In this document: one piece after another, positions 35,072-46,535 of the stretch
Position numbering within the stretch: the first letter of the stretch is position 1
How the letters are laid out: each line of letters opens with the position of its first letter
DNA from: Leucaena leucocephala
Lineage: Eukaryota; Streptophyta; Magnoliopsida; Fabales; Fabaceae
Direction of reading: 5' to 3'
Assembly (NCBI GenBank): GCA_037074615.1
Contig: CM073518.1
Span: 8,122,001 to 8,186,000, forward strand
DNA length: 64,000 bases
Translations under genes and position numbers: made by a program
Notes under the pieces: model-generated
Told to the model about the DNA's origin: nothing
The model's input: only the letters and a program-made list of their open reading frames with translations
The model's database searches: none

Positions 35072-36700
35072 ATGGCTGAGGTTAATCCAAATGGATACAA
35101 TGAGAATAATGGGCATGGATAGAATGAAATACCTAATAGTGTAAAAGATAATAGGAGCGTTAGGGAAATCAATCTTTCACATGTGAATTATGATCCATAT
35201 GGCTTCTATAGTGATGAAGTTAATTTTGAGATTAAAGGAGACTTGATTGTAGCCTTACCTAAATTTTATGATTTTGCAGGAGAATGTCCGTATCGGCATC
35301 TTTACTTCACTATGGAAGGGAAGGAAAAAGAGTGATTGTATAACTTGCCAAACCACTTTACTACTCTAACCTGGACCAACTGAAGACGGTATTCTTAGAA
35401 CAATTCTTCCTGGATTCCAAGGCTACATGAATGAAGAAGGAGATCACTAACATTATTCAACAAGGAGAGTCACTATATGAGTACTAGATAAGGTTCATTA
35501 ATTTGCTAGCAAGATGTCCACATCATGACATCACTAAAGTCGACTTGGTGAATATATTCTTTGATGGTCTACTACCCCACAACAAAGGTTTATTGAACAA
35601 GCTTCCAATAATTCTTTAAGAGATAAAACTCCACAAGCAAGCTGTGAATTATTTCAGAAAATGGCTAATGAGAATCACCAATCCGATGATCATAGGAGAA
35701 TACCCACATCCTCTTTGGGTAATTCTGAGATCTTATCAGAGATAGCTGCCTTGGTAAACTGAATAGATAAGAGAATGAGCTTAATTGAATAGGAACTCCA
35801 TTCTACAAAATAAGCAAATGTCATGGGTACATCTTAAGCGTTAGTTACGGGGTATGAGTCCTATGGATCCATGATATATTCTACAAACTCATGTGAAAGA
35901 CAATTTGAAGAAGTTGTAGCAATGTACCAAGGAAGAGATAATCAATTTCAGAAGAGGGATCCTTACTCAAATACATATAATCTAGGATGGAAGGATTATC
36001 CAAACTTCAGGTGGGAGAGTGGAGACAATAGGTCGAATCAGTTCTAAAGCGGTACCGCTTCTTCCAGTAATTATCAAGGCAACTCAAGGCCCATTGTCCA
36101 TGCCCAACCTCACACTTTGGCTATACCAAGAGCGGATGAGACTTCCAAACTTCTAAAGAGATTGACTGCACAAAAGAGTAATATAGATGGTAGAATGACC
36201 CACATTAACAATAAGTTGAAAGAAAATGATGGTCAATTCAACTCCATAGCTACTATTCTTTAGAGCATGCAGAAAGATAATGCTGATGTGTAGAGAAAAC
36301 TTGATGAATTGAGTTTAAAGAATGCTAACATTTCTAGTCATTTGACACAAGTTTCTAATATCATGAATGACATTCAAGCTAAGAACAATGGAAGCATACC
36401 TTCTAACACAGTCATCAATCTGAAGGCTTTAAATGCTATTTTACTAAGGAGTAGAAGAAAGGTTCAGTTCAAAGAAGACGATGCATCCAATAAGTATGGG
36501 GAAGATGCTGAAATTGGTAGTCCACCACTTTCACCAATAAAACAAGGAAGAGAAACTTATGACTAAGAGAGTGAGCCAAGAGGATAATCAACAATACAAG
36601 AAGAAGTGCAAGAGACCCAAGAAGAAGAGATAATGCAAAGTTCAACTTACAAAGGAAAACATATTGAGGATGAATCAGAGACAAGCACATAAGGAGCCTC
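35072..36700 (+). pseudogene. Athila-like gag (decayed)
   Basis: Begins at an ATG (MAEVNPNGYNENNG) and shows Athila gag hallmarks across frames: a FYDFAGECPYRHL-like N-terminal segment, a RCPHHDITKVDLVNIFFDGL segment (RCPHH is typical), then a coiled region ending near 36440-36460 (INLKALNAILLRSRRKV, cf. the usual AITLRSGK). Many stops and frameshifts. It would have formed the particle shell; it cannot now. Confidence 0.85.
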
Positions 36701-37067
36701 TAAGCCTAGAGGTAAGGAGGTAAGCACAAAAGATCTACCTTTTTCTAAAGCTTACTTTGTTGGTAAGAATAAATTTGATGCTAAATTTACAAAAGATGCT
36801 TATACATTGTTCAATAAACTTGAAATAATTAATCTTATGGTTGAATTTCTTAAGAGAAATCCTAAATATGCTAAATTCTTGAAAGAATTATGTGTTGATA
36901 AGAAGAAATTTAGGCCTCTTGAGAGAATTCAAGTAAGTGCAAATGTGTAATCCCTTTTTAAAGCTGAATTACTGGTTAAGTGTCAAGACCTAAGATCTTA
37001 CACTATCCCTTACACAATAAGAAAAGTCCATATTAAGTGAGCTTTATTAGATTTAGGGGCTGCTATC
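36701..37067 (+). pseudogene. Athila-like protease, 5' part (split by LARD2)
   Basis: Conserved pre-protease stretch (FVGKNKFDAKFTKDAYTLF and KFLKELCVDKKKFRPLERI) then the protease strand ALLDLGAAI, cut exactly there by LARD2. DLGA is the normal Athila form of the aspartic protease motif. The C-terminal part resumes at 44830. Confidence 0.85.
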
Positions 37068-39048
37068 TGTAACATCCCAATTTTCAGGCCTTGAGACGTA
37101 GAAATAGCCTAAGATTGAGAGGCTACCAGACCCCTTTTGAGCAGAAGTCCCAGAGACATAAGAGAGTTTTTAGGGACTAAGCTGCGAGTAAGTAAAGGTA
37201 CAGGGACTTATGTGTAAATAGTAGAAGTCCCAAGGGGTAGAATGGCCATGTGGGATGATGTAAAGGATAAAGGTTGCGAGCTGATCATTTAGGTCGCGAC
37301 TAGAGAGCAGTATGGTCGCGACTAATGGTTACAGAAAGAGCCATACGCGACGAGAAAGTAGTATGGTCGCGACGTGAAATAAGTATGGTCGCGACTAATA
37401 ATGGCAGAAAGGTTTAGACGCGACTGAATGATGTGTGTGTCGCGACTAATAGGTGAAATGGGCTGGTTGCGACTAGAAAATGTTATGGTCGCGACTAGAT
37501 TGTGTTATGGTCGCGACGAAAGAATGTTGTGGTCGCGACTAATGTACACAGAATTGTAAGGTCGCGACAAGATGATGTTGAGGTCGCGACTAGTGACTAA
37601 AGTGGCTCTAAGCGTACGGGCCAAGAGTGGTGAAGGTCCAAGAGAGATAGTTACCCGGTTGGAGATAGACCGGAGGCAGGATATCAGATACAGGAAAGGT
37701 TATCTGGAAACCATGAAGTAAACTGATAAGGTATACTCATGGGTCCTGCAAGATGCCACATGGCATTAAAGTAATGATTCAGTAAAGTAAAGATACTCGG
37801 TTGGCGTGATAACCGAGGAGGCACGTAAACCGAGGAGGTGATCAGATAAGTCTGGGACTTATCTGGGTGGCATTGGGAAACGTGCAAGGTCTCTTCCAGT
37901 TGCCACATGGCATTAGTCTGTAGAAAGCAGATAAAGCTGAGGGCACGCATTACGAGGCAGGAGACTGGACCGGTGAGTCAGCATGATGAGTCAGCATGCT
38001 GAGGTGTCCCGGGAATTCAAGCATGTGAAAAATGAGGCGCTGAGTCAGCATGGTGAGTTGGCACGATGATGCAGTAAAGGAGAAATAAAAGAAAATAGGA
38101 AAATCCAGGAAAAACCAGGACCGCAGGATCAGATGGCATGGTAATTACAGAAATGCCATTGGGAAACCTTATAAATACCCCCCCCCTCATTCCATTCTTG
38201 CATCACGCATGGAGAGGAGAATGAGAGAGAAAGAAGAGAGGGAAAGGGAAGGAAAGGAAGAGAGAAAGGAGAAAGGAAGAAAGGAAGTTCTGGCGGAGCT
38301 GGAAGCAGAATAGAGATAGCAGGGTTCTGCTGAGCTAGCCAGGTAGTAACTAATCCTAGCTTCTATGTAATGGCTTTGTGATTTGATGTGCTATTGTTTG
38401 GTTGGATTGTTGTCTTATATGTTATGTCTGAAGCTCTGCTGTAATGCTATGGTCATATGTTATTAAGCATGGAAGCACGCAGCATACTTATCTGTACACA
38501 ATCACAAGCAAGCACTCTCACTCTGCATTACATATATTGTTATGATTGTTGCTACTGAGATTCCCCCGAATCTCATCCCCATCCATAACCCATTACAGGG
38601 AGGTTATGCTGAAGTGGATTTAGAGAATCCTAAGAGACGCCGTTATGCTGCCGGAGAAAAGACTGAACATCAGTATATGATAAGTACTGTGTACGTAGTG
38701 CTGTCTAAGGAGGCTAGAAGTGAGTGGACCTAGCCGGTTCATCTAGTCTTTCCTGGGTACTACGTAGAATGGTAGTTCTCATGAGGGAATTACCGAATCA
38801 GTACGGTTCAGTTCTTTGTACAGCTGAAGCGTAGCGGTTATGCTGCCGAAGTTTAGGCAGAACGAGATGTAATAGAGATATGAGGATTATGTATATGTCT
38901 TGTTGTATATGCCATATTGTATGACATTTTATGATTCAATGATAATATGGTTTGGCATATTCAAATTATGAATGATGAAGTTAAGCCATTATAAAGCTAA
39001 TATTGCTTCCGCTAGTGTACTCTGAGGGCTGTAAGGGAGGATGTTTCA
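37068..39048 (+). mobile_element. LARD2 5' LTR
   Basis: Begins TGTAACATCCC and ends GGATGTTTCA. TATA with a C-run at 38170-38185, hairpin at 38556-38575. It is about 40 bp longer than the LARD1 LTR, in part because the octamer array has two more units. Confidence 0.93.
37293..37590. repeat. phased GTCGCGAC array in LARD2 5' LTR
   Basis: Thirteen units start at 37293, 37315, 37344, 37366, 37388, 37417, 37439, 37466, 37488, 37510, 37532, 37561 and 37583. Intervals are 22, 29, 22, 22, 29, 22, 27, 22, 22, 22, 29 and 22 bp. The array in its 3' LTR spans 43077-43374. Confidence 0.94.
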
Positions 39049-39051
39049 TTT

Positions 39052-39063
39052 TGGTATCAGAGC
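39052..39063 (+). other. LARD2 primer-binding site
   Basis: TGGTATCAGAGC, three bases past the LTR, as in LARD1. Confidence 0.93.
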
Positions 39064-39186
39064 AAGAGGTTCTGGCACCAACCAGAAAGGACTCTGGTTC
39101 AGAGCATAAGATTCTGGCACAGAACAGAAGGTTCTGGCTCAGTGATGCTCTGATTTAGCCCTTGAGTACGACAGAATAGCACTCTG

Positions 39187-39645
39187 GTCGCGACTAAAGT
39201 GGTTTATGTCGCTACGGGTAGCCTCAATGAGATGTTTAGTCGCGACGTATAAGTTTATAGGTCGCGACAGTTATTCACAGAAAGATTTGGTCGCGGCGAG
39301 TATGTTCCTAGGTCGCGACTTTAGTTAACAGAGAGCTAAGGTTGTGGCGAGAAAAGTTTAATGTCGCGACTAGAAATGGCTATGGTTGCGACGTGAAGAG
39401 ACATAAGTCGCGATGAGAAAATATCCTGGTCGCGACGGTAGAGGAGTTGAGTCGCGACGTAGAAAGGTTAAGGTCGCGACGAAAGAAGATTTAGGTCGCG
39501 ACTAGAAGACAGAAAATTTTAAGGACGCGACGTCTGAAGCTGTAGGTCACGACTAAAGAATAGAAATGATAAGTCGTGAGGAGTTAAGGGTAATGAAGAA
39601 TCATAGAGGCTATGAATAGCGATTACCCAATACTCATATCGCGAC
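39187..39645. repeat. phased GTCGCGAC array in LARD2 interior
   Basis: Counterpart of 10578-11036 with the same spacings (first intervals 21, 31, 22, 29). A few units differ by single bases, for example GTCGCTAC at 39208. Confidence 0.92.
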
Positions 39646-42600
39646 GGAATGACAGAGATGTCCTGGTATGACATTAGAAGATTCAGATCGGGACTATTAT
39701 GGGTTTAGAAGAGGCCGTGGAGATAAAGCTCCTAGATGGAATAAGAGGTGTTCATGTTTCGTTGTAAAGGAAAAGACAGGTGAACACAAAGCATGAACAT
39801 AGAGCTTGAGTGGAGAAGTCATGCATAGAGGAAGTTGGCAACTCCAATAAGCAAGTCATCCTTGCTAGGTAGGATAGGCCGCAAAGGATGATAAAGTTAA
39901 GATGAGCTAGCTAGATGAGATAGCTAGAATGAGACAGATCCTCCATGTGATTACGAGGAGTAGATCTACATGGTAAAAGTCTTATTCAACCTAGTTGAAT
40001 AAAAGACCTGAGAGCTAGAATGGGATAGCTAGTATGACGTTTGCCTCGGAGTAATCCTAGGGCATAGCCTAAAGGCTAGAGATGTGATGATGTTTGATAT
40101 GGCCTAAGGCTAAGGCTAAGGACGTGATGGTTAATAGGTAAAGAGTTAAAATTCCCTAAGTAGAGGGATTCCATCACAGAGATCTAGGGTAGAGTACCCT
40201 AAAGAATAGAAATAATAGTAAAAGATAATGAATGAGATCTAGGCGACTGAAGTTCGCTAGGATTAAGAGAAAGATGCGTTTTCAGGTGCTTAAGGGCTGT
40301 GGCTCGTGTGTCTGGAAAACAAAACCGTGACCTCATGTGGGCACCAAGCCTACCTAAGGGGAAAGCGGATAATATCTTTGTAAAGGGGTTCTAGGCTGTT
40401 ACAGTAAAGGCCGATAAGGAACCACAGTCTGGTCAAGAATAGACTGAGACTGATAGATAGACAAAAGAAGAAATGAGATAGTAGAAGGTAGCCACAGATT
40501 ACGGGATACAGTGACTCCCCTATGTAAGAAAGAGTGATGAAGGGTTGAGTCTGTACCTTAATAAGAGGGTAGCGTGGCAGCCTGAGATAGACAGATGTTT
40601 CAGGATGACTGACCAAGATATGATAGGCAATATGATAAATAAAATATGCCTTGAGGTTTAGTTAGTCTGATGGATGGTTGAGCAAAGTATGATGATGATA
40701 TGGCTTATGATGCCATAAGTTATGATAGTTGCATCTCCTTGCAATTGTCATATGATGACATGCATGTTAGAGTATGCCATGATGAATGAATACTCCCTTT
40801 TACAGTGCATGAAGGGTAGAGTATATATGAGATGAGAAAGTATGTTGCTCCCATACCATATGACATGTAATGAGATATGTATTGAGGATGATAGATAGTC
40901 TCAGTTCATGGGACAATAAGTTATGATATTCAGATATGTTTGAAGTTACTCGGGTAATTCTGCAGACTTGTGAATACAGTACTCAGGACCATTTCTATTA
41001 AGCGGAATGGTAAGCAGATAAGAGTAAAGAGATTGTTTTTAGATCACTCTTCAGATAAGAGTTGGATCTGAAATAGATGGCTCTCAGATAGAGCTAGATT
41101 CAGATGAGTATAGATCACTCTTCAGATAAGAGTTGGATCTGATACAGGATGCTCGCAGTTGGAGCATAGTTCAAATGGTTCACAGTTAGAGCACAGATGA
41201 GTTATGATGAGGCCATAGCAGTAGAATGCAATGGCAGGTGGTTAGACCATGATGGCACAAGCCAATGGTAAGCCACAGTAAAGTAAGAAAGATGAGAAGG
41301 AACTCCTGAGTAAGAGAGGAAGTAAGTAAAGTCTGGGTAAATGATATGAGGCTATAAAATTTTTATGGAGTTATCAACAGGTGGAAGCAGTTAACCTTAT
41401 AACTTAGTCTGTTGGTTTAAGATCTTCGGGAGATATACAGTACAACAGAATCGCAGTTAGATTCTGGAGGGTCACAGTTAGATCCTAACATGGCTCCAGG
41501 GTCGCAGTTAGATCCTAACAGATCCAGAGTCACAGTTAGATTCTGAAGAGGCTAACGGTTGATCGCAGTTAGATCCCGAGGTCGCAGTTAGACCTAGCCT
41601 AAGGAAAGTAATGAGCCATGAGACATGAGTACGATGTAGTATCTCTTTGGGAAGATGAATGCCAAAGACGAAGTTAAGGTAAGGAAGTTTCACTAGTTGA
41701 TAACCTGACCCAGAGACAGTGTTTTATAATGATTTTCCTCAGGTAGCCTCTAGTCTACAGACTGAACTTAGCTTTCCCTTAAACGAAGATGGAGTCCAAG
41801 TTTAAATCTGAGTACTGAGATTCAAAGTTTTGTAGAAGTATGCCTGAGAAGCAGAGAAGAGAATCCTCTGTGTAATGAGAAGCAGAGAAGAGAATCCTCT
41901 GAGAAGCAGAGAAGAAAATCCTCAATGTAATAAGAATAGAAAAGTATGAGTAGATAAAGATTACCCAGATGAGGGGTAAAGAGATTAAAAGGCTAGAGAA
42001 GACCTAGAGAAGAGGGTCTAAGGCAAGGCTGAGATAGAACGCAGTTCTATGAAAAAGAGAAAGCCAGTCTTATGTTAGTCTTGTGATAAGACAAGATAAG
42101 TTATGAAAGGGTGAAATACACCATGAGATAGCTAGAGTGGGCTAGATATGCCATGATAACGTATCAAAGGCATGTAATGAGATACACGATAGTAAACGTG
42201 TAATATGACACGCACCTAGAGATGTGCATTGTATGAACAGACAGAGAGGCTCCCTGTTTGATAGGAATCAGATGTTTGAATGTTATGCTATGAAAGAGAA
42301 TAGAAAATGAGAGCTTTCACTCTTTGCATGAGATGTTAGGCTTAATGTTATGCTAAAACTATGCAAGCTCCGAGTGTTAGAGCTGTGCCTAGTTAGAACA
42401 GGAATGCTTAAGCTCCGATGTTAGAGTTTTGCATTCATAAGCAGGTATGCAGTCCTGCAGTATGTTGGCCAAGCATTATGCATGTTATAGTAGGTGCTTT
42501 TGTTTAGCAGCAAAGTAAAGAAAGAATAGCTGCGTAAGTCCTCTCTCTGTATGAAGTTAAGTGCAAAGAAAGATGAAATGCTACAAGTATGATGAGTAGT

Positions 42601-42834
42601 TAGAAGAAATTCCCGAATACAGTAATATTCGAGAGGATTTCATATGAAAGAAATGGACACTACTCATAAGTGCAGTAAGTGGTCCATAAGAGGAAAGTAG
42701 ATTTCAACTCTGATTGGATTAACCCAGAGAAAGAAAGGCATGTTACGAAGAGATGTACAGTTATGATGAGTACTTTGCCAGATGTTAAGTTAATTTGGCT
42801 ATGGTACTGATTAAATTTCGAGGACGAAATTTAT
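39646..42834 (+). mobile_element. LARD2 non-coding interior
   Basis: Aligns with the LARD1 interior and contains the same mini-hairpins and the CAGTTAGA cluster (about 41450-41595). Small differences between the copies mostly do not disturb the stems. No coding capacity. Confidence 0.85.
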
Positions 42835-42836
42835 TT

Positions 42837-42851
42837 AAAGGGGAGGAGAAA
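42837..42851 (+). other. LARD2 polypurine tract
   Basis: AAAGGGGAGGAGAAA directly before the 3' LTR, preceded by TTTCGAGGACGAAATTT as in LARD1. Confidence 0.9.
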
Positions 42852-44829
42852 TGTAACATCCCAATTTTCAGGCCTTGAGACGTAGAAATAGCCTAAGATT
42901 GAGAGGCTACCAGACCCCTTTTGAGCAGAAGTCCCAGAGACATAAGAGAGTTTTTAGGGACTAAGCTGCGAGTAAGTAAAGGTACAGGGACTTATGTGTA
43001 AACAGTAGAAGTCCCAAGGGGTAGAATGGCCATGTGGGATGATGTAAAGGATAAAGGTTGCGAGCTGATCATTTAGGTCGCGACTAGAGAGCAGTATGGT
43101 CGCGACTAATGGTTACAGAAAGAGCCATACGCGACGAGAAAGTAGTATGGTCGCGACGTGAAATAAGTATGGTCGCGACTAATAATGGCAGAAAGGTTTA
43201 GACGCGACTGAATGATGTGTGTGTCGCGACTAATAGGTGAAATGGGCTGGTTGCGACTAGAAAATGTTATGGTCGCGACTAGATTGTGTTATGGTCGCGA
43301 CGAAAGAATGTTGTGGTCGCGACTAATGTACACAGAATTGTAAGGTCGCGACAAGATGATGTTGAGGTCGCGACTAGTGACTAAAGTGGCTCTAAGCGTA
43401 CGGGCCAAGAGTGGTGAAGGTCCAAGAGAGATAGTTACCCGGTTGGAGATAGACCGGAGGCAGGATATCAGATACAGGAAAGGTTATCTGGAAACCATGA
43501 AGTAAACTGATAAGGTATACTCATGGGTCCTGCAAGATGCCGCATGGCATTAAAGTAATGATTCAGTAAAGTAAAGATACTCGGTTGGCGTGATAACCGA
43601 GGAGGCACGTAAACTGAGGAGGTGATCAGATAAGTCTGGGACTTATCTGGGTGGCATTGGGAAACGTGCAAGGTCTCTTCCAGTTGCCACATGGCATTAG
43701 TCTGCAGAAAGCAGATAAAGCTGAGGGCACGCATTACGAGGCAGGAGACTGGACCGGTGAGTCAGCATGATGAGTCAGCATGCTGAGGTGTCCCGGGAAT
43801 TCAAGCATGTGAAAAATGAGGCGCTGAGTCAGCATGGTGAGTTGGCACGATGATGCAGTAAAGGAGAAATAAAAGAAAATAGGAAAATCCAGGAAAAACC
43901 AGGACCGCAGGATCAGATGGCATGGTAATTACAGAAATGCCATTGGGAAACCTTATAAATACCCCCCTCATTCCATTCTTGCATCACGCATGGAGAGGAG
44001 AATGAGAGAGAAAGAAGAGAGGGAAAGGGAAGGAAAGGAAGAGAGAAAGGAGAAAGGAAGAAAGGAAGTTCTGGCGGAGCTGGAAGCAGAATAGAGATAG
44101 TAGGGTTCTGCTGAGCTAGCCAGGTAGTAACTAATCCTAGCTTCTATGTAATGGCTTTGTGATTTGATGTGCTATTGTTTGGTTGGATTGTTGTCTTATA
44201 TGTTATGTCTGAAGCTCTGCTGTAATGCTATGGTCATATGTTATTAAGCATGGAAGCACGCAACATACTTATCTGTACACAATCACAAGCAAGCACTGTC
44301 ACTCTGCATTACATATATTGTTATGATTGTTGCTACTGAGATTCCCCCGAATCTCATCCCCATCCATAACCCATTACAGGGAGGTTATGCTGAAGTGGAT
44401 TTAGAGAATCCTAAGAGACGCCGTTATGCTGCCGGAGAAAAGACTGAACATCAGTATATGATAAGTACTGTGTACGTAGTGTTGTCTAAGGAGGCTAGAA
44501 GTGAGTGGACCTAGCCGGTTCATCTAGTCTTTCCTGGGTACTACGTAGAATGGTAGTTCTCATGAGGGAATTACCGAATCAGTACGGTTCAGTTCTTTGT
44601 ACAGCTGAAGCGTAGCGGTTATGCTGCCGAAGTTTAGGCAGAACGAGATGTAATAGAGATATGAGGATTATGTATATGTCTTGTTGTATATGCCATATTG
44701 TATGACATTTTATGATTCAATGATAATATGGTTTGGCATATTCAAATTATGAATGATGAAGTTAAGCCATTATAAAGCTAATATTGCTTCCGCTAGTGTA
44801 CTCTGAGGGCTGTAAGGGAGGATGTTTCA
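42852..44829 (+). mobile_element. LARD2 3' LTR
   Basis: Same layout as the 5' LTR: array 43077-43374, TATA 43954-43960, hairpin 44337-44356, end GGATGTTTCA, then the CTATC duplication. Confidence 0.93.
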
Positions 44830-45170
44830 CTATCAATGTAATACATTAGTCAGTATATCTAGCTTTAGGTACTAACAATTTCAGAGACACTAGCGTACAG
44901 ATAGGTCAATTAGATACCCTAAGGGAGTTATTGAGGATATCTTGGTACATATTAAGGATTTGTGTTCCTAGCTAATTTTTCTGTCCTATACATGTCTAGT
45001 GAGCTAATGAATAAGAGCACTTTGATCCTAGGAAGACCTTTCTTCCAAATTTCCTAGACCATTATAAGCATGAAGCATAGTTCTATTATAATGGAGGTTG
45101 GAGAACATGTTATCACTTTTAACATGAATGAAGCCATGAAATATCCTTTTAATAATTCTACTTTTATCCT
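44830..45170 (+). pseudogene. Athila-like protease, 3' part
   Basis: Continues the protease from before LARD2: NVMH, stop, SVYLALG, then GVIEDILVHIKDL, STLILGRPFFQIS and MEVGEHVITFNMNEAM, matching the order of Athila retropepsin motifs (SVY..LG, GIIEDVLVK, LGRPFL). Contains several stops. Together with 36701-37067 it defines the exact insertion point of LARD2. Confidence 0.85.
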
Positions 45171-46012
45171 ATACTTTGGTATAGAAGAAACTCAAGATGA
45201 ACATTAATTGAGCTTGCATGATGGGTATTATTCTGTTTTGTATAATTTGCATGTTTAGCATAAACATCTCATGAGCCTGCTGAGTTAAATTTATCTTTGA
45301 GTGCATATGATGAATACTTTTTATCTCTTTCTTTTGTCTATTATTTCTCTTATTCTTGTGGAAGTCAGACACCATGTTTTAATTACTTGAAAATTAATAG
45401 TATACTATCTATTTCCCAATATTTTTCATTATCATTGAATTTTGACTCTATTTCGTAATTTGTGAGTGGCATTGCCTTTGTCAAGGATTTGTTGAGTAAT
45501 TTTACAGGGTTACAAGATATGATAGATGCTAAAAGTGTAATAAAACCATAAGGATCAAGTTTCATAATACTACGTAGCGACCAACTGAACCTCAAGTCAC
45601 GACTAAAAAGCAAGTCTTTGAGGATAAGAGCCATTATGTTGTTATATCGTGACCAAATGATAGTTTAGTCGTGACCAATGAGTAGATTGGTATATGTTCA
45701 TTGTGAAAACAAGATAGATAGTTCACGACTAAATACTGTAGAGTTATTCACTATGATTCTTCGTCACGTCGACAGGCTGAAGATGTGACAACTAGGTCTC
45801 GGTGAGACATTCTAGATATAGCAAATGAGCTTTAATTTCCATCAGTCCCACCTTCTAACGTCTTGGTTAAAGGGCTAACATCTCCTAACTATAATTTCAA
45901 TCACTCGTACTCTAAAATTACACCTCATACCTTACGATTTTTGAATGGTTTGATTGATATTAATGATGTAGGTATAAAGGAGGCAAAACCCAAGTATGTT
46001 ATTGTTGTAGGC
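45171..46012 (+). pseudogene. Athila pol linker between protease and RT
   Basis: Protein-like fragments without a recognisable domain, ending at the insertion of the next LTR. TAGGC at 46008-46012 is the left target duplication. It contains the octamer cluster listed separately. Confidence 0.5.
45574..45770. repeat. decayed GTCGCGAC units between Athila protease and RT
   Basis: Units start at 45574, 45596, 45646, 45668, 45722 and 45763. Intervals are 22, 50, 22, 54 and 41 bp. Forms seen include GTAGCGAC, GTCACGAC, ATCGTGAC and GTCGTGAC. They fall in the spacer between domains, where coding constraint is weak. Confidence 0.7.
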
Positions 46013-46535
46013 TGTCATATCCCAATTTTTAAGCCCAGAGATTCAGAAAGTAGCCTGAAATAGATAGGCTACATACCCCTTTGAGCAGAAGTCCCAGAAA
46101 CATACAGAGGGTTTTTAGGGACTAAACTGTAAATAAGTGAAAGTACATGGACTTATATGTAAATAGTAAAAGTTCCTAGGGTATAATGGTCATTTTAGAA
46201 AAGAAAGGGACTAAAGTGAAAGTTTAAAAGTTCCATGGTGCAAAGATGAAAGTAGACACAATGTGGGCCATTAAGTGTAATTATGAAAAGTTGAGGGACT
46301 TAATTGAAAAGAGGAAAAGTTTCCAAGGGCAAAATAGTAATTATAGAAAGTTGACCCGAAAGTGGCTTAGAACTGCCCGGAAGCATTTCAGTCCCAAATT
46401 GCATCAGTAGGTAGAGGAAATGATGATGGTTAATCTAGCTTAATACATGAATTTTATCATGGTTTGAGATAGCTGAAATTTATCTGATAGTGTGAAAGTT
46501 ATCTAAAATTTTTATCAAGTCTTCTGGACCCTAGA

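Larger units (their letters stand above)
37068..44829 (+). mobile_element. LARD2: second complete non-coding LTR retrotransposon
   Basis: A 7.8-kb element closely similar to LARD1 throughout. LTRs are 37068-39048 and 42852-44829, and perfect CTATC duplications lie at 37063-37067 and 44830-44834. Primer site and polypurine tract are intact and no protein is encoded. The LTRs differ by about eight substitutions plus C-run length (eye count). It is distinct from LARD1 in its LTR array (different unit number) and in the start of the LTR (TTTTCAGGCCTTGAGAC). It splits the Athila protease. Confidence 0.93.

Noticed and set aside
36309..36566. 85-codon frame considered as a host gene
   Set aside because: It is a surviving piece of Athila gag; the conserved ALNAILLRS segment and the following protease show its origin.
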